This document shows, one piece after another, positions 9,905 through 17,816 of a DNA stretch of 64,000 nucleotides (positions are counted from its first letter, which is position 1; every line of letters starts with the position of its first letter). Both the position numbers and the translations under genes were made by a program. A model generated the notes under the pieces. It did not search any database. It saw only the letters and a list, made by a program, of their open reading frames with translations, and was not told the origin of the DNA. Origin of the DNA: Lysobacter sp. HDW10. Its GTDB lineage: Bacteria > Pseudomonadota > Gammaproteobacteria > Xanthomonadales > Xanthomonadaceae. The stretch lies in NCBI RefSeq assembly GCF_011300685.1, contig NZ_CP049864.1, positions 1,790,885 to 1,854,884 on the forward strand. Direction: 5' to 3'.

Positions 9905-11071
9905 TCAGGGTGCCATGCGAAGTAGTTTCGCATCATTGCCATCTTGCAACACCCAGAGGGCACCGTCCGGCGCTTGCGCGAGATCACGAATACGTTCGCC
10001 CATATCGATGCGTTCGACCTCGCGTGCTGTGCCGTTTTCTACGCGCACGCGTACGATGGCTTCAGACGACAAGCCGCTGATCAATGCATCGCCCGTCCAA
10101 CTCGGAATCAGCTTGCCGGTGTAGAACATCAGACTTGAGGGTGAGATCACCGGTGTCCAAGTCATCAAAGGTGCTCTGAATTCCGGGCGCGTCTTGTGAT
10201 CCGGGATCGAGCGTCCGCTGTAGTGGTCGCCGTCCGACACAATGGGATAGCCATAGTTCTTACCGCGTTCTATGACGTTGAACTCATCACCCCCACGCGG
10301 ACCCATTTCATTCTCGTAGAGCTTTCCGTCCTTCGGATTGAAGGCCAAACCCAGAATGTTTCGATGGCCGAGTGTCCAAACTTGCTTTGCAATGTCACCC
10401 TGATCGGCGAAGGGATTGTCGTTCGGTACTGAACCGTCGTCATTCAATCGCAAGATCTTGCCGAGATTGGTGTTCATGTCTTGCGCGGGCGTGAACTTCT
10501 GCCGTTCGCCTGACGAAATAAACATCTTTCCGTCAGGCGAGAACAAGATGCGATGGCTGTAGTGACCTTCGCCGGAAACTTTAGGCACCTGCCGCCAAAG
10601 CACTTGACCACCTGTCAGCTTGCCATCGCCTTGCGCGTCGGTTTCAAGGGTGGCTCGGTAGACCACCGCACCGCGCGTATCGTCAGAACCTTTCTCTACA
10701 AAACTCAGATAGACGCTGTGGTTGTAAGCAAAACTGGGATGCAAGACGACGTCGCCTAATCCGCCTTGGCCGCCATAGGCGACGCTGGGCACACCAGAAA
10801 CTGTGCCGACATGACCCGTCTTCGGATCGAACAATTTCAGCTGACCTCGTTTTTCCGTCACGAGTAGGCGGCCGTCGGGCAGAAATGCCATTGCCCACGG
10901 TTCGTCAAAGGTTGCGAGTTCCGAGCGCGTGAGCCGGGTTGAGCTATCTGCGCCATTTGTCTTCGATATCACGGGCGATGTGTCACTGGCTGCGCCGTTT
11001 TGGCACGCTGCAAGCAGCAGGCCCGACATCAAGACGGGAAGGGCGACAACGCGGAATTGACTGGGGTTCAT
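9905..11071 (-). CDS. PQQ-dependent sugar dehydrogenase-like lipoprotein (soluble GDH/YliI type)
   Basis: The protein has 388 residues. The N-terminal signal ends in LLAAC, so it is probably a lipoprotein. The rest is a six-bladed beta-propeller of the glucose/sorbosone dehydrogenase family, with the motifs EPWAMAFLPDGRLLVTEK, GGQGGLGDVVLHP, GHRNILGLAF and EMGPRGGDE. It probably oxidises aldose sugars in the periplasm. No PQQ synthesis genes are in the window. Confidence 0.88.
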   Translation of the reverse strand: MNPSQFRVVALPVLMSGLLLAACQNGAASDTSPVISKTNGADSSTRLTRSELATFDEPWAMAFLPDGRLLVTEKRGQLKLFDPKTGHVGTVSGVPSVAYGGQGGLGDVVLHPSFAYNHSVYLSFVEKGSDDTRGAVVYRATLETDAQGDGKLTGGQVLWRQVPKVSGEGHYSHRILFSPDGKMFISSGERQKFTPAQDMNTNLGKILRLNDDGSVPNDNPFADQGDIAKQVWTLGHRNILGLAFNPKDGKLYENEMGPRGGDEFNVIERGKNYGYPIVSDGDHYSGRSIPDHKTRPEFRAPLMTWTPVISPSSLMFYTGKLIPSWTGDALISGLSSEAIVRVRVENGTAREVERIDMGERIRDLAQAPDGALWVLQDGNDAKLLRMAP

Positions 11072-11206
11072 GGCGTCTCTCCTTGAGCATCAGATAGTGC
11101 GAGACAAAGGGTTAAGCCGGTGTGCGCGTGATCTGTAATTGTGTCCGTTTTTAGCCCTGCCTAAGATGCGGTTTACCACTATCAATCTCAGGTCAGGAGA
11201 CTTCAC

Positions 11207-12103
11207 ATGGGTGCAGGGCACGACCACGGCGGCGGCGAAATCAAATTCGAAAGACCTCTGTGGTTTGCATTTGTGCTGACAGCCGGCTTTTTGATTATTG
11301 AAGTCGTCGGCGCCTTTTGGTCCAACAGTTTGGCGCTCCTTTCTGATGCTGCGCATATGGGTACGGATGTGATCGCCTTGGCGATTTCGTTGTTTGCCGT
11401 GCGCATGAGTCGGCGCCCGGCAGACGCGAAGCGCACCTATGGTTACGCACGCATGGAAGCCATCGGTGCGTTGATCAACGGCGGCTTGCTGTTTGCCGTT
11501 GCAGGGTATGTGCTTTGGGAAGCAGTTGGGCGATTCATGTCGCCCCCTACCGTTGCTTCGAACGCCATGCTTTGGGTGGCTAGTGCGGGCTTGGTGGTGA
11601 ACTTGATTTCGATGCGCTTGTTAAAGGCAGGGGCAGGGGAGAGCCTCAATATGAAAGGCGCTTACCTCGAAGTGTGGAGTGACATGCTTGGATCCGTGGG
11701 CGTCATCATCGGTGCCCTGGTGATCAAGTTCACGGGTTGGACGATCGTCGACCCCATCCTCGCCCTCTTGATCGGATTGTGGGTACTGCCGCGAACCTGG
11801 GTGCTCCTAAGGCAGTCCGGTCATATATTGATGCAGGGCGTCCCAGATGGCTTGGATTTGGATGCTGTACGGCTTGCGCTCACACAACATCCTGCGGTGA
11901 CGGAAGTGCATGATCTGCACGCGTGGGCATTGGGATCGAAAGATGCTGTCTTGACTGCACATGTCGTCATGGAAACCAGTGCAGGGAGTCCAGATGCGTT
12001 GCGCGACGCACTTCAGACCCTCTTGCATGATCGGTTCGATATCGAACATGCCACCTTGCAGATTGAGGCTTCGCATTGTGGCGGCCACGATCTGCATCCC
12101 TGA
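11207..12103 (+). CDS. cation diffusion facilitator, CzcD/ZitB type
   Basis: The protein has 298 residues with six membrane helices and a C-terminal cytoplasmic metal-sensing domain. A His-rich N-terminus (HDH) and a C-terminal CGGHDLH patch may bind metal. The helix 2 site is intact (DAAHMGTD). In helix 5 the position that is His in ZitB is Glu here (EVWSD). It exports divalent metal, most likely zinc, from the cytoplasm by proton antiport. AGGAG lies about 9 bp before the ATG. Confidence 0.92.
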   Translation: MGAGHDHGGGEIKFERPLWFAFVLTAGFLIIEVVGAFWSNSLALLSDAAHMGTDVIALAISLFAVRMSRRPADAKRTYGYARMEAIGALINGGLLFAVAGYVLWEAVGRFMSPPTVASNAMLWVASAGLVVNLISMRLLKAGAGESLNMKGAYLEVWSDMLGSVGVIIGALVIKFTGWTIVDPILALLIGLWVLPRTWVLLRQSGHILMQGVPDGLDLDAVRLALTQHPAVTEVHDLHAWALGSKDAVLTAHVVMETSAGSPDALRDALQTLLHDRFDIEHATLQIEASHCGGHDLHP

Positions 12104-12190
12104 CATTCGATCGGAATTTGAACGGATTTCTAACGCACGTCAACACGCTTTTCCAGCATCATGGGCGCTATTCCCTCATGATCTAAACCT

Positions 12191-12937
12191 ATGCTCGAGA
12201 TGTTCTCTGATCCACAAATTTGGATCGCGCTCCTGACCTTGACGGCCTTGGAACTCGTCCTTGGTATCGACAACATCATTTTCATCTCCATTCTTTCGGG
12301 CCGTTTGCCCGAATCTCAACGCGATAAAGCGCGCAAAGTTGGCCTCGCGTTGGCCGCGATTACGCGTATTGGCTTGTTGTTCGCGATTAGCTGGATCATC
12401 GGACTGACAGATCCGGTGTTTAGTGTGGCAGGACATGAAGTCTCCTGGCGGGACATGATCTTGATTGGGGGTGGCTTGTTTCTAATTGGCAAAGCTACGC
12501 ATGAGATCCACAACAAAGTGGAAGAGGCGGGCGCGCCACTGGAGCCGTTCTCGGCATCTGCGACCTTTGCCGGCGTCATTGCCCAGATCATGGTGCTCGA
12601 CATCGTGTTCTCGTTGGATTCGATCATTACCGCGGTCGGCATGGTCGACGAACGCTGGGTGATGGTTACAGCGATTCTGATTTCGATTGCCTTCATGGTG
12701 GGCTTTGCCAAGCCGCTGAGTGACTTTGTTGAGCGTCATCCGACGGTCAAGATTTTGGCTTTGGCATTCCTGATGATGATTGGCTTGGTGCTGATCGCGG
12801 ATGGCTTCGGCATGCACATTCCGAAGGGCTACGTGTATTCGGCGATGGCGTTCGCAGTGTTCGTTGAGCTGATCAATTTGTGGCTGCGCCGTCGCGAACG
12901 TAGCGCGGCGGGGAAGCGCACTGCTTTGGACAAATGA
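12191..12937 (+). CDS. TerC-family integral membrane protein
   Basis: The protein has 248 residues with about seven membrane segments. The TerC hallmark ELVLGIDNIIFI occurs near residue 20 and the second acidic motif LDIVFSLDSIITAVG near residue 140. Such proteins are linked to manganese export and exoenzyme metalation. The 87-bp leader is too short to hold a yybP-ykoY riboswitch. It is the last backbone gene before the dif site. Confidence 0.92.
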   Translation: MLEMFSDPQIWIALLTLTALELVLGIDNIIFISILSGRLPESQRDKARKVGLALAAITRIGLLFAISWIIGLTDPVFSVAGHEVSWRDMILIGGGLFLIGKATHEIHNKVEEAGAPLEPFSASATFAGVIAQIMVLDIVFSLDSIITAVGMVDERWVMVTAILISIAFMVGFAKPLSDFVERHPTVKILALAFLMMIGLVLIADGFGMHIPKGYVYSAMAFAVFVELINLWLRRRERSAAGKRTALDK

Positions 12938-13044
12938 GCCAGCTAGGGCTGACTTAGCTAAGGTCTAAGATGAGAAAGGTTCTGGAATTCGTTGGTTTGA
13001 CAAACATTCGGGATTGATGCTGTACGGGTTCTGGGATATTCATG

Positions 13045-13072
13045 ATTTTACATAATATGCATTATGCGAACT
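13045..13072. other. dif: dif site / left attachment site of the filamentous prophage
   Basis: The 28-bp site reads XerD-type arm ATTTTACATAA, central hexamer TATGCA, XerC-type arm TTATGCGAACT. It matches the reverse complement of E. coli dif apart from a few bases. Only this copy has both arms. The two other core copies (20192 and 46050) keep the XerC arm but have an unrelated left arm. It is therefore the regenerated functional dif and marks the replication terminus. Confidence 0.9.
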
Positions 13073-13153
13073 TATGGGCAAGATTGCTGCATTGCACCAA
13101 TCTTCTGCGCAGAGCATTTACGCGGTTTATCGCAGTCTGGCACGCCATCAGGA

Positions 13154-13435
13154 ATGCCGACAATGAACCGTCCGCCCTGCTGGCCTAACGGTCACAAATG
13201 CCCTAACACCTGCGCCTATGCACTTTACCGCCGCGAGATCTTGAACCACGAGGATCTACAAGGCCACTGGAACGGCTGGAAGCTGCGCGGTCTGCACCTG
13301 GTCAACCCACACGGCGAACGCGTGCACGTCCAAGCATTGGACAGGCTCATGTATCGACACCAACGCCTAGAAGCTAGAACTCGCTTGGCGAAGGTGTCCA
13401 GAGAGCAAAAGCCGGTCATCGGGGATGGTGTGTAA
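13154..13435 (+). CDS. small phage protein with a GW...L..P.G motif
   Basis: The protein has 93 residues from 13154, or 90 from the ATG at 13163. It begins with a Cys-rich segment (PPCWPNGHKCPNTCAYALY) and continues with the motif GHWNGWKLRGLHLVNP. The same spacing of residues (GW..RG..L..P.G.R..V..L..L) occurs in the 45059-45355 protein of element B. Such proteins are common near the attachment end of Xanthomonas-type filamentous phages; the role is unknown. In the circular phage genome its start would overlap the end of the DUF3693 regulator gene. Confidence 0.7.
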   Translation: MPTMNRPPCWPNGHKCPNTCAYALYRREILNHEDLQGHWNGWKLRGLHLVNPHGERVHVQALDRLMYRHQRLEARTRLAKVSREQKPVIGDGV

Positions 13436-13511
13436 CCCGACGCGGTGAACCCTCGGGCTGCGCGAGAAGGCAATTGCGCCCAGGGTGTAAGGACCGAATC
13501 AAGAGAACGAC

Positions 13512-13532
13512 GATAGCCCTATTCGGGCTATC
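13512..13532. terminator. hairpin between convergent phage transcripts
   Basis: A perfect 8-bp stem, GATAGCCC at 13512-13519 and GGGCTATC at 13525-13532, has a 5-base loop. It lies between the plus-strand 93-residue gene and the minus-strand zot gene. No long T run follows, so efficiency is uncertain. A second GC-rich hairpin-like sequence lies just right of it. Confidence 0.5.
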
Positions 13533-13558
13533 TCTACGGGGGCACCCCGTAAGCCCCG

Positions 13559-14695
13559 TCAGCGCATTGGACCGAGCGAGGACCCGACGACTTGACCAGG
13601 TGGGTCACCAGCTGGCGCGTTCACGGTAGATGCGGAGGTAACCGGAATAGCCGCGGCCGCAGATCCTAATGCCTGGGAATTAGAGCCGGAAACCCTATTC
13701 ATTTCAGACACTTGCGGCGTGTTAACTTTCGGCTCTTTAAACGGGTTGTAGACAGACCCGTTTTTTGCCATCACGGAACACACATCGAAACCGATCTCGT
13801 AACGTGTCCCCTGCTCCGTCAGACACGTACAAGACGCATCGCGATACTTGCCGACACCATCAAGACCAGGGCCTGAGCTCATGCAGTAGATCTCAGGCTT
13901 TGAGACCACAGCGCGAGCATCGTAGATAGGCGCCGACCAAGGAGCAGCTGCAAGACGCGGGATCCCGAGCTTTGCGTATTCCTCAGGGGTTGTCTCTTTA
14001 GTGATTAGCGAGGACGCCGCGCCCGCCTGCCCCGCTACGCTAGCGACAGTCGCGGCTCTTTCGGCTTTAATTTCAGCGATCTTGGTTTCAGCACGGTGTT
14101 TCGCAAACCACACACCAGCAGAAACCAATGCAGCCATAAGCGCGACGAGCTTGACCCAACGCGGGATCTGAATACCGCCGGTTGTATCAAGCGTGGTCGA
14201 CGTATAGAAGTCGAAAATCTCTTTGTCACGAACCCACGTTGTTTTGTCATTGGACGACGCTTTAGTGTTGCCTTGGTATTCCGTCCAATGCTTAACGTCT
14301 GTCTTGCGTGACTTCCAGATTTTTTCGACGTGGTAATGATCCTCAACAAGGCCACGCAGAAACCAATGCAGTTGGAGAGGCTGCTGACATATGAGAATGA
14401 AATCAAAGCCTCGATGACGATGGCGAGCGAGAGCCTCGATGTGAGGTGGCACTTTAGAACCAGGTGCAGCACTCGGGAAAATCCCGTAGGCCTCGTCAAG
14501 AAAGAACACAGAGCCATCGGGATACGATTCCCACTCTTTTGGATCTGGTAATGCCTTAAAGCCGATTCGGTCGTAGTCAAGATCTTTGACGCCCCACGCG
14601 TAGATCTCGCGACCTTCTTTAAGCAACTCACGTGCTTTGGTGAGTGCGAGTGCTGTCTTGCCTGCACCAGGCTTGCCCGTATAAAAATAAATCAT
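13559..14695 (-). CDS. zot: Zot-domain phage assembly ATPase (pI-like)
   Basis: The protein has 378 residues. The N-terminal P-loop domain has Walker A GKPGAGKT (residues 7-14) and a Walker B-like VFFLDEAYGIFP near residue 70. One membrane segment lies near residues 180-200, followed by a periplasmic C-terminal part. It drives virion extrusion through the inner membrane. Despite the family name it should not be read as an enterotoxin. Its ATG overlaps the preceding gene by 4 bp and it is the last gene of the late operon. Confidence 0.93.
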   Translation of the reverse strand: MIYFYTGKPGAGKTALALTKARELLKEGREIYAWGVKDLDYDRIGFKALPDPKEWESYPDGSVFFLDEAYGIFPSAAPGSKVPPHIEALARHRHRGFDFILICQQPLQLHWFLRGLVEDHYHVEKIWKSRKTDVKHWTEYQGNTKASSNDKTTWVRDKEIFDFYTSTTLDTTGGIQIPRWVKLVALMAALVSAGVWFAKHRAETKIAEIKAERAATVASVAGQAGAASSLITKETTPEEYAKLGIPRLAAAPWSAPIYDARAVVSKPEIYCMSSGPGLDGVGKYRDASCTCLTEQGTRYEIGFDVCSVMAKNGSVYNPFKEPKVNTPQVSEMNRVSGSNSQALGSAAAAIPVTSASTVNAPAGDPPGQVVGSSLGPMR

Positions 14696-14979
14696 GCTGG
14701 TAACTTCTTCAAAAAAACCTTGGCGGCTGCGTTTGCAGCAAGCGCAGAAAGAATGATGGTGAACGCCTTATCTAGGCCAAGAGCGCCGAAGTAGGCAACG
14801 ATGATTCCAGGCAACCCACCAACTTGCGCCTGCACTAGCGCTTTAAGTTGAGGAAGCACCAAATTGTTAGTAGCAAGGCCGATACCCATCGCCAACATCA
14901 ACCGACCAACAAGGGTGGGCAAATAGCGTTTAGCCAGGTCAAGCAGCAGCGCACCAGCGGCAAAAAGAATCGCGGGCAT
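14692..14979 (-). CDS. DUF2523-like minor coat protein (pVI-like)
   Basis: The protein has 95 residues, mostly hydrophobic, with two or three membrane helices. It sits between the adhesin and the Zot ATPase, the place of gene VI in Ff phages, where it would cap the virion end with pIII. It overlaps zot by 4 bp. Size, hydropathy and position all agree with the DUF2523 family. Confidence 0.8.
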   Translation of the reverse strand: MPAILFAAGALLLDLAKRYLPTLVGRLMLAMGIGLATNNLVLPQLKALVQAQVGGLPGIIVAYFGALGLDKAFTIILSALAANAAAKVFLKKLPA

Positions 14980-14982
14980 AAA

Positions 14983-16521
14983 TTAATCTCCTTTCTTGCC
15001 GGCAACGATGTAAACGCCGGCAATGGTGGCCAACACCAGAACGATTGCGTAGATGGCCCGGATGTAGTTGCACCACTCAGGCGGCGGATTAACCAATGCC
15101 TGAGCAAACTCGGACGACATACCACCCGTTCCACCCATAGCTGAAAGCGCGGGACAAGAACCGGAACCGCCTACGAAACCGCCTTGGTCTAGTTGAGAAC
15201 CGTCATTGGGTCCGCTGCCCGTGCCATCGGCCCAGAACTTGCCATTGCCCTGGGAATCGTTAAAGACGTTAGACGCGTCTTTATTCATGTCCTCAACTTC
15301 CGTCCAATCAGGTTGGCCGTTGTCATTCGTGTCGGCGGAACAACGCGCAAGCCACGCCTGTTGAACTTGGGCGCATTGAATCGAATCACCAGAACAAGAC
15401 GGAGCTACTTTGCAGTTTCCACCGCCACTAGCCTCGCCTTTATCTTTGTCCTTTGAATCGTCCTCACCCTGTCCGTTTTCTTCGGTCGGCTTGCCTTCGT
15501 TTTTTGTTCCGGCGTCAGCGCCCGAATTGGTGATGTACGTGGTGATGGTGGTGTTACTAATCGTCGTGGTGTTGTTAACCGTTGAGGAGTGCTCTACCGA
15601 AACGCTCCCCTGTTTGCTTGCTGTATCGCCATTTGGAAGCGCAATAGTCGGTGCGCCCTCAGTAGTGCCAGGCTTTTTGGTTTGCAAGATAGAGCCGTCA
15701 GTTTTTTGGCCCGTTTCCCCTGGCGTCCAACACAATTCACGACCTTCATGACCGGAAGGACAAACGCGGCCATCAGGCATCATGCAGGCAGTCTGATTGC
15801 CCAACTGCCGACAAACCTCTTTCGGCTTCTCTTTCTGCTTCTCGGGCGTCTCCGTGGGCGCAGAAGGCGCGACGCCACAGACATTGCCCGTGTATTCCCA
15901 CGAGCCGGAGAACGTCGTTACATCGTTGTACAAGCCATTTGGTGACCAGAGCCGTGTTTTTCCCTTTTCGCTGCCGCCACTGAAACCCATTTCGCATGAA
16001 CCAACACAGTCAGTCGTGCTGGTCTTAACCTTTTGACGCTTGCCAGGATCACCGACATAACCAGGATCGTTCGGATCTGAGTTGCGCTTGCTGCACTTCT
16101 CCGGCGTCATACATTGACCAGGGCGAAACGGATCAGGGGGCATGCCGTTGCATTGATCTAACTTTCCGAAATACCACTGGTTGCGGACGAACGAAAATTG
16201 ATGGTTCGGCCCGTAGCTGTAATAGCCCCGCTCGGGGTGTGTCGTGTCAGTGTTTACCTTCTGGCACGAAGAATTCGGGTTAAACCCGATGCCATTTTGC
16301 GCGGCCATTTGCTGTTCTTTTGCAGCAGCCGCGACGCAGTAGTTTTTAGCTTGTACGTCAGAACAACCGGACTCAACGCTAGTACAGGCATTTGCATCGA
16401 ATGCCGTTTGTGCGGACGCGGTATTCCACCACGTTGACACCACGCCAATTAGTACGGCAATGACCAAATAGACAATTTTGCGGACGGCAGCACGGCCCGC
16501 TTCACGTGCTAGCCAATTCAC
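14983..16521 (-). CDS. TspB/pIII-like virion attachment protein
   Basis: The protein has 512 residues. It starts with GTG at 16521, which overlaps the stop of the mini-gene before it (GTGA). There is a signal peptide (residues 1-38), a Cys-rich N-terminal domain, a Thr/Asn/Lys/Asp-rich linker around residues 290-390, a second Cys-containing domain, and a C-terminal membrane anchor followed by KKGD. This is the layout of inovirus receptor-binding proteins. The low-complexity linker separates receptor-binding and anchor domains as glycine linkers do in Ff pIII. Confidence 0.85.
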   Translation of the reverse strand: MNWLAREAGRAAVRKIVYLVIAVLIGVVSTWWNTASAQTAFDANACTSVESGCSDVQAKNYCVAAAAKEQQMAAQNGIGFNPNSSCQKVNTDTTHPERGYYSYGPNHQFSFVRNQWYFGKLDQCNGMPPDPFRPGQCMTPEKCSKRNSDPNDPGYVGDPGKRQKVKTSTTDCVGSCEMGFSGGSEKGKTRLWSPNGLYNDVTTFSGSWEYTGNVCGVAPSAPTETPEKQKEKPKEVCRQLGNQTACMMPDGRVCPSGHEGRELCWTPGETGQKTDGSILQTKKPGTTEGAPTIALPNGDTASKQGSVSVEHSSTVNNTTTISNTTITTYITNSGADAGTKNEGKPTEENGQGEDDSKDKDKGEASGGGNCKVAPSCSGDSIQCAQVQQAWLARCSADTNDNGQPDWTEVEDMNKDASNVFNDSQGNGKFWADGTGSGPNDGSQLDQGGFVGGSGSCPALSAMGGTGGMSSEFAQALVNPPPEWCNYIRAIYAIVLVLATIAGVYIVAGKKGD

Positions 16522-16589
16522 TTAATCATCAACCAAACGGCAGGAAGAAGTGCAAGAAGCACGAAGTAACCCATGAAATCTTCGATCAT
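16518..16589 (-). CDS. 23-residue hydrophobic mini coat protein (pVII/pIX-like)
   Basis: A very short frame starts at ATG 16589 and overlaps the preceding stop (ATGA). It ends at 16518, where its TGA overlaps the GTG of the adhesin gene. The peptide begins MIEDFMGYFVLLALLP and ends in a single Lys, so it is one membrane helix. Tight overlap on both sides and the position resemble the pVII/pIX minor coat proteins. It is too short for most gene finders. Confidence 0.7.
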   Translation of the reverse strand: MIEDFMGYFVLLALLPAVWLMIK

Positions 16590-16996
16590 GACTGGTTATC
16601 TCGGAGAGCTTGCTCATCATGGCGCTCTTGTGCGGCCTGCAAAGCATCAAGTCGATCTGAATAACTTTGCTGTTGGTCTACACGGTCCAGATAGGCCCTG
16701 TAATCAGGCACAGACATGCCAGCAGATTTTGCGGCGCTGGCTTCGCCGATCGCCTCGTATTCCTTAGCCGTCTTTGATGACGTGCGATCAGGTTCAGCGG
16801 CTTTCTTTGAGCCTTTGATTAAGAAAATAATGCCGATAACCGCAAGCACAACGATGCCGATGGCGAGGAGCTCGCCCTTATCGACACCGGAAGAAAATCC
16901 AGACGAGAGAACCGTTGCAGACGTACCACCAGTGCCGGTGCCAGTACCGCCGCCAATCTCAATATCGCCACCACTCCCAGGCGTTTGATCGTCCAT
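16586..16996 (-). CDS. second coat-like protein with a C-terminal helical extension
   Basis: The protein has 136 residues from ATG 16996, which follows GAGGG. A Gly/Thr-rich N-terminus precedes a segment (SSGFSSGVDKGELLAIG then a hydrophobic helix and KGSKK) that aligns with the major coat protein (STAFSAGVDKSELMVIG). About 70 extra C-terminal residues are charged and helical. There is no signal peptide. It is probably a diverged, tandemly duplicated coat gene. It lies behind the strong terminator, so it should be expressed at a lower level. Confidence 0.75.
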   Translation of the reverse strand: MDDQTPGSGGDIEIGGGTGTGTGGTSATVLSSGFSSGVDKGELLAIGIVVLAVIGIIFLIKGSKKAAEPDRTSSKTAKEYEAIGEASAAKSAGMSVPDYRAYLDRVDQQQSYSDRLDALQAAQERHDEQALRDNQS

Positions 16997-17008
16997 CGAA
17001 AAACCCTC

Positions 17009-17037
17009 AAAAAAAAGGGGCACGTTTGACGTGCCCC
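17009..17037 (-). terminator. strong intrinsic terminator after the major coat gene
   Basis: On the minus strand a perfect 9-bp stem (17029-17037 with 17017-17025) and a 3-base loop are followed by eight T (17009-17016). It sits right behind the major coat gene. This matches the position of the central terminator after gene VIII in Ff phages, which keeps coat protein high and downstream minor proteins low. Confidence 0.88.
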
Positions 17038-17051
17038 AATGGAACTACGGA

Positions 17052-17267
17052 TTAGCCAGCGCGACGAGCGGAGCGGATCAAGAAGATCACACCGCAAACG
17101 CCAAGCACGATGCCGCCGATGACCATCAATTCCGACTTATCGACACCAGCCGAAAAAGCGGTGGAGAGGCCGGTCGATTGAGCCGACGCCATACCAGCAG
17201 CGGCGAGACCCGTAACGGCTGCGCCAGCTTTTGCAACGGCCAGTTTGGCCTTTTGGAACTTGTTCAT
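17052..17267 (-). CDS. major coat protein (pVIII-like)
   Basis: The protein has 71 residues. A basic N-terminus and signal peptide end at about ASAQ (residue 30). The mature part has an amphipathic start (AFSAGVDKSEL), a hydrophobic membrane helix and a basic end (RSARRAG) to contact DNA. This is the layout of inovirus major coat precursors. AGGG precedes the ATG and a strong terminator follows the gene. Confidence 0.92.
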   Translation of the reverse strand: MNKFQKAKLAVAKAGAAVTGLAAAGMASAQSTGLSTAFSAGVDKSELMVIGGIVLGVCGVIFLIRSARRAG

Positions 17268-17281
17268 TTGAAACCCTTTTT

Positions 17282-17491
17282 TTAAGTGGATGAAAGATGC
17301 CGACCTTGTTTAACGAGAAAACCGATAGCCCAACATCCGATGATGAGAACCGCGATTTCCGCGCCTTCTACTGCGCTTAGTTTCGGCAAGCCACTAGGCG
17401 CAGGCCCGTAGAAAGGAGCAGTGCAAAGCTGTTGTGTCGCGTCGTAGTCTTGCGGCTTACAAAACAACGTCAAAAGAACTGGATCAGACAT
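17282..17491 (-). CDS. small single-span phage coat protein
   Basis: The protein has 69 residues: a Cys-containing polar N-terminal half and one hydrophobic segment near residues 43-60 with a basic tail. It lies between the SSB gene and the major coat gene, the place of genes VII and IX. No closer family assignment is possible from sequence alone. Confidence 0.7.
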   Translation of the reverse strand: MSDPVLLTLFCKPQDYDATQQLCTAPFYGPAPSGLPKLSAVEGAEIAVLIIGCWAIGFLVKQGRHLSST

Positions 17492-17505
17492 AACAACTCT
17501 CTTTT

Positions 17506-17538
17506 GTCGCCCACCCCTACGGGATGGACGACTTTTTT
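17506..17538 (+). other. imperfect hairpin with T run between SSB and coat genes
   Basis: Bases 17506-17517 and 17521-17532 form a stem with two mismatches and a TAC loop, followed on the plus strand by six T. It could stop antisense transcription or act as a structured element in phage single-stranded DNA. Which of these holds cannot be decided here. Confidence 0.35.
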
Positions 17539-17540
17539 AA

Positions 17541-17816
17541 TTACTTGGAAGCAGGAGCCGGAGAAGCCTCACGAACGAGCTTCATTTCAGGGCGTCGTGC
17601 AAGTTTCAAACCGCCGAAGTCGTCAAGTGAAACTGCGGCTTCGAGGTCTAACTCATATTCCCCTGGCTTGTACGGATCGGATTTACCGATATCAATTCGA
17701 CCCTTACCGCGAAAGATCGGATTTTCGTAAACGCAGTCTTGTGTCCGAATGACGCCAGAGCGGTCACCCTTAGACCATTGCTTTTCGTGAATTTGAGGCA
17801 GGATGGTTACTTTCAT
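17541..17816 (-). CDS. ssDNA-binding protein (pV-like)
   Basis: The protein has 91 residues with beta-rich, basic and aromatic character (VTILPQIHEKQW, YELDLEAAV) and a Pro/Ala/Ser tail, as in gene V-type proteins. It follows the replication gene with a 4-bp overlap, the usual II-V order. It coats newly made viral single strands before assembly. Assignment rests on size and position more than on a strict motif. Confidence 0.75.
   Translation of the reverse strand: MKVTILPQIHEKQWSKGDRSGVIRTQDCVYENPIFRGKGRIDIGKSDPYKPGEYELDLEAAVSLDDFGGLKLARRPEMKLVREASPAPASK

Noticed and set aside
12104-12190. Possible manganese riboswitch (yybP-ykoY) before the TerC gene
   Set aside because: The 87-bp gap is too short and I see no paired-helix pattern with the conserved loops.
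12997-13026. Possible promoter (TTGACA at 12997) that would drive PAP2 in an empty dif chromosome
   Set aside because: The -35 is perfect but the matching -10 (TGTACG) is poor, so I do not list it as a feature.
13559-14695. Reading the Zot-domain protein as a toxin
   Set aside because: In filamentous phages the protein is the assembly ATPase; P-loop, membrane segment and gene position all fit that role.
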